Notes: a model not told the origin generated them from the letters alone. DNA of 64,000 nucleotides from an uncultured Prochlorococcus sp. (GCF_902626525.1 NZ_CACOFR010000004.1:66525-130524), one strand, 5' to 3'. Shown: positions 9,497 through 20,210, counted from the first letter of the stretch. Numbers and translations are program-made.

Positions 9497-11035
9497 TTGG
9501 AAATAATTATTAAAGGATTAAAAAAAGCAGTCACCGAATTAAAAACTTTTTATGTAATTTCATTTATTGTTGCGGTTTTAGTAATCATTCCTATTTCCAA
9601 TTTTCTTTGGGAAGGAATCGAATATGTTTTAGGTGGAAATTTTTCATTAGGAATTGCAGGAGGAGGTGAAGTACTAGGCACTTTAAAAGTCTTAGCACTG
9701 ACAAGTTTATTTGGAGGAGGATTAGGGACCTTAAATGGATGGTTACTTTCAAATTGCGATTTTAAATTCAGGAAAGTTCTCCGTATTTGTCAGCTAATCC
9801 CACTTGCTGCACCCGCATATCTAATAACAGCTATTTTGCAGGATTTAGGGAGTATTTTGGGTTATCAAATAACTGGATTATGGTGGGGGGTTTTAATACT
9901 TTCAGTATCAACTTATCCTTATGTATACATTCTTGCTAATGAAAGTTTTAACAAATTTGGAGTTAATCAAATCAATGCTAGTAGAGGATTAGGAGTTGGG
10001 CCATGGAAGAGCTTCTTTAAAGTCGCTTTCCCAATGGCGCTTCCAGCACTTATAACAGGAATAAGTTTAATGTGCATGGAAGTAATGAACGAGTTAGGTA
10101 CATTTGAATTATTAAATATTCCAAGTATTTCTACAGGCATAACTGAAAATTGGATAATTGAGGGTAATCCAAAAAGTGCTATTGGATTATCTTTGGTAGC
10201 CTTATTAATAATTTTTACTTTAATTATTTTTGAAAAATTCTCGAGAAGAAAATCAAAGAGGTGGAGTGAAAATCCTGCTTCACAAGATTCACAAGGATGG
10301 GAATTAAAAAAATCTAGAGCTTTTTTGGCGATAACCATATCCTTATTCCCTCCAATTTTTTCTTTTGGAATTCCGTGTTTTTGGGTTCTGCTTAATATTG
10401 ATCAAATTCAAAGAGGCTTTTCGATGGAATTAATTACTTTATCATTTAGGACTATTGGCCTAGGCCTTATTGCTGCCTTAATAACAATGCTATTCTCTTT
10501 AATACTCTCATTAGCAAGCCGCCCTAGTAAAAGCTCCTTACTACGACTCATTACAAACCTTGCTGGAATAGGTTACGCAATCCCAGGCACAGTATTAGCT
10601 TTATCTTTAATAAGCATTTCTTCTTCAAAATTCAATTTCATCGCTATTTGCTTACTAATTTGGGGTTATCTTGTCAGATTTCTAACTATTTCAAAAGGTT
10701 CTATTGATTCAAGTCTTGAGAGAATTTCTCCAAGTCTTGATGAAGCTGCACTTGGACTAGGAGAGGACTGGCTGGGAATCATAAAAAGGATACATCTACC
10801 ATTACTTCAAGGCCCCATATTCGTTGGTTCACTTTTAGTTTTTGTAGACACGATAAAAGAATTACCACTAACTTTTATTTTGAGACCATTCGATTTCGAT
10901 ACATTATCTGTGAGAATATATCAATATGCTGGAGATGAAAGAATGGTGGAGGCAATATTACCAGCCATTTTTATCATGATTTTAGGACTTATAGCATCAA
11001 TTACATTAATACCAAGTTTAGAGAAACAAAGCTAA
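9497..11035 (+). CDS. Iron(III)-type ABC transporter permease (FutB/FbpB-like, two fused TM domains)
   Basis: Two permease EAA-type loops (NASRGLGVGPWKSFFKVAFPMALPAL; DEAALGLGEDWLGIIKRIHLPLLQGP). Confidence 0.85.
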   Translation: MEIIIKGLKKAVTELKTFYVISFIVAVLVIIPISNFLWEGIEYVLGGNFSLGIAGGGEVLGTLKVLALTSLFGGGLGTLNGWLLSNCDFKFRKVLRICQLIPLAAPAYLITAILQDLGSILGYQITGLWWGVLILSVSTYPYVYILANESFNKFGVNQINASRGLGVGPWKSFFKVAFPMALPALITGISLMCMEVMNELGTFELLNIPSISTGITENWIIEGNPKSAIGLSLVALLIIFTLIIFEKFSRRKSKRWSENPASQDSQGWELKKSRAFLAITISLFPPIFSFGIPCFWVLLNIDQIQRGFSMELITLSFRTIGLGLIAALITMLFSLILSLASRPSKSSLLRLITNLAGIGYAIPGTVLALSLISISSSKFNFIAICLLIWGYLVRFLTISKGSIDSSLERISPSLDEAALGLGEDWLGIIKRIHLPLLQGPIFVGSLLVFVDTIKELPLTFILRPFDFDTLSVRIYQYAGDERMVEAILPAIFIMILGLIASITLIPSLEKQS

Positions 11036-11988
11036 TTTCTTTTCAAAAGTTTTCTTATTAAAAAAGGAAAGCTTAAAAACAAATCTGACGAAGTTGATAT
11101 AATTCTAAAATAAATTACACTAACCAAAATTATATTTTGTGGAATATTTTTGCCAACAAAAAAAAGGAGACAGGCTTCAAAAACACCAAAGCCACTTGGA
11201 GCTGCAGGGACTAACAAACCTAGAGACCATGATAAAGAAAAGATTACTAATAAAAAAATGATGTTAGGATTACTACTTGTATAAAAAGTATTTAGGCATA
11301 TATAAAACCCTATAAATTTAGTTACAACAAAACCAATTTCAAGTAAAAACGCTGTTGTAGGGAAAAAAGAAATTATATTTATACTCTTTTCAAATTGATC
11401 TTTTGAATTTGATAGTCTCAAAACATTTAATGCTTTTCCCTTTAGAGACTCTAATCTTTTTATTATAGGATAAATTAATTTCCTATTTAAAAATACTAAA
11501 GGCAAAATTAAAAAAAAGTACAATGGTGAGAAAATCACTCCCAGCGAAGCCAAAATAAAAGATCCACTCAACATAAAGTAAGGTTCTATAAGTATCGAAT
11601 AAAAAGCAATCTGTGGGTTACTTATTTTTTTTAAAAAATTAAATCTTTCAACAAAATGCCAAATCCCTCCAGGAACGTATTTAAGAATATTAGTAAAAAC
11701 ATAAATGGAAACTAGATTATTTGTTTTGAATTCTTTCCCAAACCATTTAACTATATATTTCCACGCGAAAGCATTAAGTAAAATACTAAAAGTACAAAAT
11801 AAAAAAGATAAAAATAAATTAATTCCATTTTTTTTTAAATTGATATCAAAAGAAATTTGGTCGACATTATAAAAAAAATATATGCAAAAATATAACAAGC
11901 TTGAAATAAAGAAAATACTCTTTAAACCATTAAAATTAAATTTCTTAAAAAATTTCAAATATAAATTATTACTTATATGAAATCTCAT
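11032..11988 (-). CDS. Multi-pass membrane protein, lysylphosphatidylglycerol synthase TM region/UPF0104-like
   Basis: Hydrophobic; KYVPGGIWHFVERF and SLGLLVPAAPSGFGVFEA motifs. Confidence 0.7.
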   Translation of the reverse strand: MRFHISNNLYLKFFKKFNFNGLKSIFFISSLLYFCIYFFYNVDQISFDINLKKNGINLFLSFLFCTFSILLNAFAWKYIVKWFGKEFKTNNLVSIYVFTNILKYVPGGIWHFVERFNFLKKISNPQIAFYSILIEPYFMLSGSFILASLGVIFSPLYFFLILPLVFLNRKLIYPIIKRLESLKGKALNVLRLSNSKDQFEKSINIISFFPTTAFLLEIGFVVTKFIGFYICLNTFYTSSNPNIIFLLVIFSLSWSLGLLVPAAPSGFGVFEACLLFFVGKNIPQNIILVSVIYFRIISTSSDLFLSFPFLIRKLLKRN

Positions 11989-13211
11989 TTCCAGTTTTCA
12001 AAAGCTTTAAATTTTTTACTGGATTCTTTTATTATTTTTCTTATTTCTTCAGCTGATTTTTTATGATCTATTTTTAATCTTAAAACTTCGTCATTTTCTG
12101 GTTTCATGGTGATTGATCCATCTGGTCTCAAAGTCTGTTTAACTTTTATATTTCCAAAAGTCGTTGAACATTCTCCTCTTCTTCGAAGTAATATCCACCT
12201 TAATTGGATTCTTTCACGTACTCCAATAGTATTGGAATAATCAAACCACAATCGCCTAAAAATTTCTCTTTTCTCGGTTGGCAAGATTGCTTGAATAGAA
12301 AATCCAATTCTATTTTTTTTCATGTTAATAGCTTGATATGAAACATCATAAGCTCCTTCAATTCTCAGTTTCTCTACAAAATTTGATATATCTTCAGGCG
12401 TTTGGTCATCAATCCATGCTTCTTGAATAGATATCTCTTCACACTTTGGATTAATTTGTTGATTAATAGAAGAATCATCAATTGAAGTAATTTTATAAAC
12501 TCTAACCAAATTGGGGAATGAAAATTTTAAGTTGCCAATGCCAACTCCATAAGAGTTAATAGAATATTTTGAAGGGAGTTGATGATAATCAACCAAGTTG
12601 CAAAGTAAAGCAATGCCAGTTGGAGTAGATAGTTCCCCCTCTATAGAATCAAATGATGATACAACTTTAATATTTTTTTTCCTTATTAACTCGATTACAG
12701 CAGGAGGTGGGACAGATAATTTTCCATGTTCTGTTTGAACAAAACCTTTCCCCAACATGGGTTCATTGCAATAAACCTTTTTAGGATTTAAGTAATTTAT
12801 TGCAGCACATACTCCTATGATATCCACCAATGAATCGATAGCTCCAATTTCATGAAAATGTACATCCTCAGGTTTGATACCATGGACTTCTCCTTCTGCA
12901 AATGCTAAAGATTCAAATATTTCATAAATATTTTGCTTTAATTTCTCTTCTAAGCACCCTTTTAAAATAAGACTTTTAATACTTCTCCAATTTCTTTTAG
13001 TTGGACTGGAATCAATATTCTTAACCTGTGCCCTTATCCCACGGATTGAAGAACTTTTAGATTCTTCAAACTTTAGATTATATAGATTCGTCAATCCAAG
13101 ATCAATTAGTGGTTGTTCAATTACTTTTTTAGGCACACCTAAGTCATAAAAGGCTCCTAACAACATATCTCCTGAGATACCTGGAGAACATTCAATAAAA
13201 ACATCTTCCAT
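11985..13211 (-). CDS. larC: LarC-family protein (nickel insertion, DUF111/TIGR00299)
   Basis: ECSPGISGDMLLGAFYDLGVP, FHEIGAIDSLVDIIG, STPTGIALL; single uninterrupted ORF. Confidence 0.88.
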   Translation of the reverse strand: MEDVFIECSPGISGDMLLGAFYDLGVPKKVIEQPLIDLGLTNLYNLKFEESKSSSIRGIRAQVKNIDSSPTKRNWRSIKSLILKGCLEEKLKQNIYEIFESLAFAEGEVHGIKPEDVHFHEIGAIDSLVDIIGVCAAINYLNPKKVYCNEPMLGKGFVQTEHGKLSVPPPAVIELIRKKNIKVVSSFDSIEGELSTPTGIALLCNLVDYHQLPSKYSINSYGVGIGNLKFSFPNLVRVYKITSIDDSSINQQINPKCEEISIQEAWIDDQTPEDISNFVEKLRIEGAYDVSYQAINMKKNRIGFSIQAILPTEKREIFRRLWFDYSNTIGVRERIQLRWILLRRRGECSTTFGNIKVKQTLRPDGSITMKPENDEVLRLKIDHKKSAEEIRKIIKESSKKFKAFENWK

Positions 13212-13259
13212 AAATCTTAGTTTTCTTTATTGGTAAAAAATGAGATGATGATCAACTTC

Positions 13260-13862
13260 TCATTTTAATTTTTTAGAAAGATTTTTTTCAATAACTTCGT
13301 AATTAAGTAATTTCAAAGAATTTCCATCTCTTATTAAATCTAAACTTAAAAAACTATTTAAAAGTTCATGAGAAAGTTCCCCCTTTATGACTAATTTAAA
13401 ATTTTTATTTTTTAAATTTTTAAGCTTTGAAACAGAACAAATTTTAATTACGACCTCTTTCTTTTGGGTATTTACAAAAACTAATTCTCCTCTAACAGAA
13501 AAATAATTATCTTTTAAATCTAATTCATTTAGTAATTTAGAAAAGTTTGTTTTTGAAGAATCATTTGGGAAATCATTAAGCTGAAAAGGATCCCAAATAC
13601 CTGCAACTTGGAAATGCAAGCTTTGAGTATTTTTATTCTTTGGATAAACAATCCAAAAATAACTTTTCTTTAAATCAATATGCTTTTTTAGGAGAGATAA
13701 TGCTTTCCCCAATACTACTGTTTCAATTTTTTCACCTTTATTATCAGTTAAATAACCTCTATTTAATTGCTCAATATCATTGGGAATAAATTTACCTTTA
13801 ACAATCCCAATTGCCCTATATTGCAATTCATTTGTTACTTTTGGGATAGGATTTTTTAGCAT
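13260..13862 (-). CDS. Conserved hypothetical protein
   Basis: 200-aa ORF, no antisense competitor; LQYRAIGIVKGKFIP...; no recognised domain. Confidence 0.7.
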   Translation of the reverse strand: MLKNPIPKVTNELQYRAIGIVKGKFIPNDIEQLNRGYLTDNKGEKIETVVLGKALSLLKKHIDLKKSYFWIVYPKNKNTQSLHFQVAGIWDPFQLNDFPNDSSKTNFSKLLNELDLKDNYFSVRGELVFVNTQKKEVVIKICSVSKLKNLKNKNFKLVIKGELSHELLNSFLSLDLIRDGNSLKLLNYEVIEKNLSKKLK

Positions 13863-13901
13863 ATTAATAATTTAAAATAAAAATTTATCAAATGAAATTT
13901 C

Positions 13902-14201
13902 TTATAATTCCTCCAAACTATTAAAAGATTCTAATGCATTGTCTATAGCGTCAGAGGGATTAGTCGCATTATTCAAACTATTATATCTCCTAATCTTGTC
14001 TAGAATTTCAAATGGATTAGTTGGAATGACTGATTTATCCTGTTCTGTCTTAGTAGAGCTATCTATTTGCGATTCTTCAGATAAAAATTCAGCATTTAGT
14101 AAATCAACTTTCAAAGAGATTAAGGAAATAAGAAAAATAAATATAGATATTGGTTTTGAAAGTTTTTTATAAAAATAAATTTTCATTTTATTTAACTTCA
14201 A
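13902..14201 (-). CDS. Small predicted secreted protein
   Basis: N-terminal hydrophobic stretch ISIFIFLISLISLKVDLLNA; NPFEILDKIRRYNSLNNATNPSDAIDNAL. Confidence 0.6.
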   Translation of the reverse strand: MKLNKMKIYFYKKLSKPISIFIFLISLISLKVDLLNAEFLSEESQIDSSTKTEQDKSVIPTNPFEILDKIRRYNSLNNATNPSDAIDNALESFNSLEEL

Positions 14202-14258
14202 AATTCTTTAATGCTAAAATTTATTTTGCTAATTTAATTTTACATATTTTTTAGAAAT

Positions 14259-15104
14259 TTGTTAATAGCAACTTGGAATGTTAACTCTATAAGAAGCAGA
14301 CTTTCACAAATAATAGATTGGATTATTCAAGTCAATCCAGATATCCTATGTTTGCAGGAAACAAAAGTGATGGATGATAGTTTTCCAGTAGAACCTTTTG
14401 CAAAATTAGGATATTCGGTAGAGATATACGGACAAAAATCATACAATGGTGTTGCTATTATTTCTAAAATAAAAGCAGAAAATGTTAAGAAAGGATTTTA
14501 CGGTTGCACAAAATTTAATCAAAATATTGAAATTTTCCTTGATCAAAAAAGATTAATTTCGGCAGATATAAATGGTATTAAGATCATAAATGTATATGTA
14601 CCTAATGGATCTTCATTAAACTCAGATAAATTCCATTACAAAATTAATTGGTTAAATTGTTTAGCTTCTTTTTTGGATGAACAAGAAAAGAAAGGAGAAT
14701 TAATTTGTCTTATGGGTGATTTTAATATTGCTCCATCTAACTTAGATATTTATGATCCAAATAAATATGAAGGAGGAATAATGGCATCTAAGATAGAAAG
14801 AGATGCACTAAACAATGTTGTGAAAGGAAGATTAATAGATTCATTCAGGATCTTTGAAAAAAATACTGGTCATTGGAGTTGGTGGGATTACCGTAATAAC
14901 GCGTATGAATTCAACAAAGGTTGGAGAATAGACCATATCTACATTAATAAAAAACTGTCATCAAAACTTAAAAGTTGTGTGATAGACAGCTCACCAAGGG
15001 GGAATTTACGCCCGAGTGATCATGTCCCAGTAATGATTGATCTTAACTTGAATAATATAAATGTTGATTTTTTTGAGGATGATGATAATTTTTTCGAAAT
15101 ATAA
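14259..15104 (+). CDS. xth: Exodeoxyribonuclease III
   Basis: TWNVNSIRSRL, LCLQETKV, GDFNIAP, WRIDHIYI, PSDHVPV; TTG start. Confidence 0.95.
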   Translation: MLIATWNVNSIRSRLSQIIDWIIQVNPDILCLQETKVMDDSFPVEPFAKLGYSVEIYGQKSYNGVAIISKIKAENVKKGFYGCTKFNQNIEIFLDQKRLISADINGIKIINVYVPNGSSLNSDKFHYKINWLNCLASFLDEQEKKGELICLMGDFNIAPSNLDIYDPNKYEGGIMASKIERDALNNVVKGRLIDSFRIFEKNTGHWSWWDYRNNAYEFNKGWRIDHIYINKKLSSKLKSCVIDSSPRGNLRPSDHVPVMIDLNLNNINVDFFEDDDNFFEI

Positions 15105-15330
15105 ATAAAACAAATAAACTTTCTTTAATTCCCGAAAACGCATATTAATAAAGAGTTCTTTAAGGTAATGTAGATTAGTAATATGATTTTCAAAAAATTA
15201 ATAATTTACAATCCAAACCAACGCAATAAAAATATCATAATGTAGAATTTCAATCTGTTTGACAAAATTTTTACTTATTTATAAGTTAGAACATGACAAA
15301 TTTTTTCTCAAAGCATCATTTATTTTAATT

Positions 15331-16632
15331 GTGACTGACATATTAAATTGCAACCAATCAGAAGAAGTTTTCTCCGCGGCCCAAGAACTAATGCCTGGAG
15401 GAGTTAGCTCTCCAGTAAGAGCTTTTAAGTCTGTTGGGGGAAATCCGATAGTTTTTGATAGAGTCAAAGGACCCTTCGCTTGGGACATAGATGGGAATAG
15501 ATATATTGACTATATCGGAAGTTGGGGGCCAGCTATATGTGGACATGCCCACCCTGAAGTTATAACGGCATTACAGGAAGCCATCGAAAAAGGCACCAGC
15601 TTTGGAGCTCCATGCGTATTAGAGAACAAACTTGCTGAGATGGTTATCGATGCTGTCCCATCTGTAGAAATGGTTAGATTTGTCAATAGTGGCACTGAAG
15701 CTTGTATGGCTGTTTTAAGGCTTATGAGAGCATTCACTGGAAGAGATAAAGTCATTAAATTTGACGGTTGCTATCACGGGCATGCAGATATGTTTTTGGT
15801 TAAAGCTGGATCAGGTGTCGCTACATTGGGATTACCAGATTCTCCAGGGGTTCCAAGAACAACAACTGCCAATACACTTACTGCACCCTACAATGATCTT
15901 GAAGCAGTAAAAAAATTATTTTCTGAAAATCCTGATGCTATTTCAGGGGTTATTCTTGAACCTATTGTTGGGAATGCTGGCTTTATTACTCCTGAACCTG
16001 GATTTCTAGAAGGATTAAGAGAATTAACTACAGAAAATGGATCCCTATTAGTTTTTGACGAGGTCATGACTGGTTTCAGAATCAGTTATGGTGGTGCCCA
16101 AGAAAAATTTGGGGTCACTCCTGATTTAACTACACTTGGAAAAGTTATTGGAGGAGGCCTTCCTGTTGGAGCTTATGGAGGCAAGAAAGAAATAATGTCT
16201 ATGATATCCCCTTCGGGACCTGTCTACCAAGCAGGCACATTGAGCGGAAACCCACTGGCAATGACTGCTGGAATAAAAACTCTTGAATTACTCAAACAAG
16301 AAGGTACCTACGAGAAATTAGATGCAATAACTTCTAGATTAATTGAAGGTATAATTCAAGCTGCAGAAAACAATAGTATTGCAATCACCGGCGGAAATGT
16401 AAGCGCCATGTTTGGTTTTTTCTTATGTAATGGGCCAGTCAGAAACTTTGATGAGGCCAAAACAAATGATGCTGAACTATTTGGCAAATTGCACAGAGAA
16501 ATGCTTAAAAGAGGGATTTATTTGGCGCCAAGTCCATTTGAAGCTGGTTTCACATCACTTGCTCACAGCGAAGAAGAGATTGATAAAACAATTGAGGCAT
16601 TTGATCAATCCTTTAACGCTATAAAAAACTAA
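15331..16632 (+). CDS. hemL: Glutamate-1-semialdehyde 2,1-aminomutase
   Basis: [66 protein letters not shown] start at 15331 fits family. Confidence 0.96.
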   Translation: MTDILNCNQSEEVFSAAQELMPGGVSSPVRAFKSVGGNPIVFDRVKGPFAWDIDGNRYIDYIGSWGPAICGHAHPEVITALQEAIEKGTSFGAPCVLENKLAEMVIDAVPSVEMVRFVNSGTEACMAVLRLMRAFTGRDKVIKFDGCYHGHADMFLVKAGSGVATLGLPDSPGVPRTTTANTLTAPYNDLEAVKKLFSENPDAISGVILEPIVGNAGFITPEPGFLEGLRELTTENGSLLVFDEVMTGFRISYGGAQEKFGVTPDLTTLGKVIGGGLPVGAYGGKKEIMSMISPSGPVYQAGTLSGNPLAMTAGIKTLELLKQEGTYEKLDAITSRLIEGIIQAAENNSIAITGGNVSAMFGFFLCNGPVRNFDEAKTNDAELFGKLHREMLKRGIYLAPSPFEAGFTSLAHSEEEIDKTIEAFDQSFNAIKN

Positions 16633-16690
16633 AAAGTTAATTTAAATAAATAAGCAAATAACTAGTATGTTAGAGAGAAGCTAAATTTAA

Positions 16691-17497
16691 TTATCTTTTA
16701 TTACCACCAACTATTACTGGTGGTGTACCTCCTTCAGAACCAGGCAGACCAGGTACAACTTGTGTGCTACCATCCCATTTATCGAGGAATAACTTGAAAA
16801 GTACTTGATCATCAAGACTTCTGTTTAAAGTTTCATATCTGAGAGCTTCTTGTTCAGCAATTTCAACTTCTGTTTTAGCTCTTAATAGTTGTTGACCTGC
16901 TATTTGCTTTTGTTCAATAGCAGCTCTATATTCTTCAGCAATAACCAATCCAGTCAGATCTAAACTTTTAACATCTACATAATCAAAAGAATTTAGTTCC
17001 TCAGCAACGGTTTCACCTATTCTTTCTGAAATTACTGCAAACTCGGTAGCTATTGTCTCTAATTCATATTGAGAAAAGACTGATTTAAGAGCTTTTAGTA
17101 AAGATGGCTGAACAATCTTTTGATAAACATCGCTATTTCTGTTTGCAATTGTGGCAAAAATTCTTCCAGCTTCGCTTGGCTTTACGGAATACTTTACTGT
17201 AGCAGTCGCGTTAATAACCTGAAGGTCTTTAGTTAATGTCTCAAATTTTTCTCCTACAACTTGAGTTTTAATATCAAAGGGATATACAGACTGAATAAAT
17301 GGGATTTTGAAGTTTAAACCAGCTCTCCGTGAAGGTCCACTTACTTTACCTAGTGTTGTTATTACTGCAACTTGTCCTGAGGGTACCACAAAGAGAGACT
17401 GTGTTAGTAAAAGAAAGCCAGTAAAAGACAATACAATTAATAGAGTGGCTGTACCGCCTGGGCCAGTTGGAGTTACATTCTTAAATGATGTTGACAT
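16691..17497 (-). CDS. SPFH/band-7 (prohibitin-like) membrane protein
   Basis: FVVPSGQVAVITTLGKVSG, KIPFIQSVYPFDIKTQ, AIEQKQIAGQQLLRAKTEVEIAEQEALR. Confidence 0.88.
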   Translation of the reverse strand: MSTSFKNVTPTGPGGTATLLIVLSFTGFLLLTQSLFVVPSGQVAVITTLGKVSGPSRRAGLNFKIPFIQSVYPFDIKTQVVGEKFETLTKDLQVINATATVKYSVKPSEAGRIFATIANRNSDVYQKIVQPSLLKALKSVFSQYELETIATEFAVISERIGETVAEELNSFDYVDVKSLDLTGLVIAEEYRAAIEQKQIAGQQLLRAKTEVEIAEQEALRYETLNRSLDDQVLFKLFLDKWDGSTQVVPGLPGSEGGTPPVIVGGNKR

Positions 17498-17609
17498 TAA
17501 TTTTTTCTTTTAATTAATCATATTTAATCTAATTAATTAATGCATTAATAAGGCATTTAATTAAAATATTTTTTTAATAATTGCAAAAAAAAATAAATTA
17601 TTATTTTTA

Positions 17610-17816
17610 TTAATTTTTAGATTTAAATTCTTGCAAAAGTTGTAAATAGAGTTCCTCATCTATCTCTCTAATATCATATTCAGAGGGCAAAACACCGTGC
17701 TTATGCTCATGAACTGCCATCCAACAAAATTTCTCTATTTCTCCATTTGAAAAACGAGGATATTTTCTAACCTTTAAAGACAATTCTTCAATTAGCGATT
17801 CCGGATAATCTGCCAT
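17610..17816 (-). CDS. Small conserved hypothetical protein
   Basis: 68 aa, MADYPESLIEELSLKVRKYPRFSNGEIEKFCWMAVHEHKHG. Confidence 0.65.
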   Translation of the reverse strand: MADYPESLIEELSLKVRKYPRFSNGEIEKFCWMAVHEHKHGVLPSEYDIREIDEELYLQLLQEFKSKN

Positions 17817-17845
17817 ATTTATTTAAAGTATTCTTTTTAGAGATC

Positions 17846-18343
17846 TTATCTAAAATTATTAGCCTTTAGAGGAATATTCAAAGACTCTTCTAGGTCGCTC
17901 ATAAGCTTAATTGCTAATTGAAGATCATTTTTGCTTTTACTAGAAACTCTTAGTGTTTCTCCATTGATGCTGACATTAATTTTTTTTATTTGATCCCTAA
18001 TATTTTTACTAATTTTCTTAGCTATTTCTTGATTAATGCCTTGTTTTAATAAAATTGTTTGTTTCACTTTATTCCCACTCACAATTTCAATTTCACCGTA
18101 ATCGAAAATTTTTAAAGATAAGTTTCTTTTTGTAGCCTTTTGTCTAATTATGTCATTTACAGCATTTAATGTTAATTCACTATTAGTGGTTATAAAAATA
18201 TTGTCTTTATCTAAATCAATTGCCGTATCTGTTTCTTTCAGATCGTAACGTTGAGAAATTTCCCTTTTTGCTTGATCCAAAGTATTAACTAATTCCTGTC
18301 TCTCAAAATTAGAAACGACATCAAATGAAAAACTTTCAGCCAT
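17846..18343 (-). CDS. YajQ family nucleotide-binding protein
   Basis: SFDVVSNFERQELVNTLDQAKREISQRYDLK and VRVSSKSKNDLQ-like end. Confidence 0.94.
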   Translation of the reverse strand: MAESFSFDVVSNFERQELVNTLDQAKREISQRYDLKETDTAIDLDKDNIFITTNSELTLNAVNDIIRQKATKRNLSLKIFDYGEIEIVSGNKVKQTILLKQGINQEIAKKISKNIRDQIKKINVSINGETLRVSSKSKNDLQLAIKLMSDLEESLNIPLKANNFR

Positions 18344-18410
18344 AGTAAATTCTTAAACGCAAGAATATTTTTAGTATAAATTACATTTAAATAAGAGAAA
18401 GTATATTTAA

Positions 18411-18923
18411 TTAATCAAAAAATAACAAACTCACTACTTTTCCCATTTCTTCCGCACATCTGCAACTATTTAGCAAGGTTTCACTATCGTGGAAGGCAAA
18501 ACATATCAATTGATCGCACCTATTAATGATTTCTTGATTACAAAGACTACTTGCTAAAGGCAAAGGTAATTCATCATTATCACTTTTTTCAACCAAATGC
18601 ATAACTCTCTCAAGTTGATCCTTAATTTCAGGTATTTGTCTATCCAAGCTTTGTGGCAATAAAACAGTTAATAATGAGGGATTAACATCTAAAACAGCTC
18701 GAATAACCGCAGCATTTACTCCTTGAGATCCAGATGTAAGAATATTATGACCCTCCTCTGCTAATGACCTTGCTATCAACTCAATTAAGTGGATATCGAC
18801 AACTGGTACATGTCTACTACCCAAAAAGGCAATCCTTCTTTTCCCGCTATCCTGAAGTTTGGCGAGTTCTTGAGCTAAGGTATCAACACCTTCGGTTGCT
18901 GGCAAATCTAAAGAGCGGCTCAA
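18411..18923 (-). CDS. Rossmann-fold protein related to LOG/DprA (SMF-like)
   Basis: RIAFLGSRHVPVVDIHLIELIARSLAEEGHNILTSGSQGVNAAVIRAVLD. Confidence 0.7.
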   Translation of the reverse strand: MSRSLDLPATEGVDTLAQELAKLQDSGKRRIAFLGSRHVPVVDIHLIELIARSLAEEGHNILTSGSQGVNAAVIRAVLDVNPSLLTVLLPQSLDRQIPEIKDQLERVMHLVEKSDNDELPLPLASSLCNQEIINRCDQLICFAFHDSETLLNSCRCAEEMGKVVSLLFFD

Positions 18924-18948
18924 AATAAAATGGTCCCTATATTTGAAA

Positions 18949-20058
18949 TTAGCATTTATCTGAAAAATTGCAGGGAAAATCTATCTTTTCGAGAATTCTT
19001 TTTAGATTTACATGCTCCTGAACTAACTGGACTGCATAAGAAGCTTTAATTGATTCATGTATTCTTACATGACCAAAAGCTTGTTCAATAATTTCTACTG
19101 TGGCCAGAGTATCTAATTCCACTTTTAAAATTGGCACCTCCAATTCCTCCGCTCTATGAATTAATTGTGATAAAGGTTCTCCCAAGCCAGTTAATATAAG
19201 ACATTGAGTCGATGCTTCCAAGGCTGCAAGCTGGATATCAGTTCTATCTGCTCCAGTAACTACAGCCATATTTCGCCTTCTTCTAAAAAATTCCATTGCA
19301 GAATTTACACCCATCGCACCAATACTTAATGTCTCAACAAGTAATTGATCTTTTTCAGGGCAGCAAATTACTTGGGCATCTAATCTTCTAACAAGCTCAT
19401 AAACAGTTACACTTCTAAGAAGTGGTGATTTTGGCATCACACCAAACACTTCAATATTCATATCTTTAAGAGAAGGTATAATTTCATTCTTAACTTTTTC
19501 GACTTCTTGAAGTGGAACTGCATTTAATACCGCTCCAGCCAAATGCTCCCCTAATTGTTTTTTTGCATCAAGTAGTGCATCGACGCTTTTACAATCTTCC
19601 CATAAATTTACAATTAAAACTTTCGCATCTAAACTCTCAGCTAGTTGTGGGAGACTTAAACCATAAATCATTCCTTCATTAAGACTTCCAGCAGCTTCCA
19701 AGATATTTAACCCTTCAAAATCATCATTAACTAATTTCTTAATTTGATCGAAACCATTCCCTGGGAGCAAGTCTTTATTAAAGATTCTTTTTTCAGCTGA
19801 TATATTATCTAATAATCCTACAGAAGTAATTAAGTTCTCCTCTTCAATATTTAATGTAGATCCAATAAACTTAACATCATCATCTATTAACCCTTCATAA
19901 GACATTGAAGGTAGATTAGTAAGCTCGATACATGTTGCTAGTGGTTTACCGATACGTACTTTTTTTTTCTCCTGTAAAAGTCTTTTTGCTATCCCAAGAA
20001 CTAACGCAGACTTACCACTAAATGGCTCACATGAACCAATTAATAATATATCGCTCAT
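18949..20058 (-). CDS. Phosphotransacetylase-family/BioD-like P-loop protein with DRTGG domain
   Basis: MSDILLIGSCEPFSGKSALVLGIAKRL P-loop; VVTGADRTDIQLAALEASTQCLILTGLGEP. Confidence 0.82.
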   Translation of the reverse strand: MSDILLIGSCEPFSGKSALVLGIAKRLLQEKKKVRIGKPLATCIELTNLPSMSYEGLIDDDVKFIGSTLNIEEENLITSVGLLDNISAEKRIFNKDLLPGNGFDQIKKLVNDDFEGLNILEAAGSLNEGMIYGLSLPQLAESLDAKVLIVNLWEDCKSVDALLDAKKQLGEHLAGAVLNAVPLQEVEKVKNEIIPSLKDMNIEVFGVMPKSPLLRSVTVYELVRRLDAQVICCPEKDQLLVETLSIGAMGVNSAMEFFRRRRNMAVVTGADRTDIQLAALEASTQCLILTGLGEPLSQLIHRAEELEVPILKVELDTLATVEIIEQAFGHVRIHESIKASYAVQLVQEHVNLKRILEKIDFPCNFSDKC

Positions 20059-20210
20059 AATTAATTAAAAATATTTATCAATAGGTCCAAGATAATATTT
20101 TTTTCAGAACTAAACAAATATTTATTTATGAGTTTTAATCAAATATAGAAATAAATATTTTTTTGGGTAAATTTATTTTAGTTATTTAGTATTTCATCAA
20201 AATAAACAAA

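Noticed and set aside
9967-10338. 123-aa ORF antisense to the ABC permease
   Set aside because: No recognisable domain; lies entirely within a clear permease gene.
15279-15755. Antisense ORFs in hemL (15279-15488, 15510-15755)
   Set aside because: Complement of a high-confidence gene with no supporting motifs.
16412-16624. 70-aa same-strand ORF inside hemL
   Set aside because: Out-of-frame overlap with hemL; no protein-like motif.
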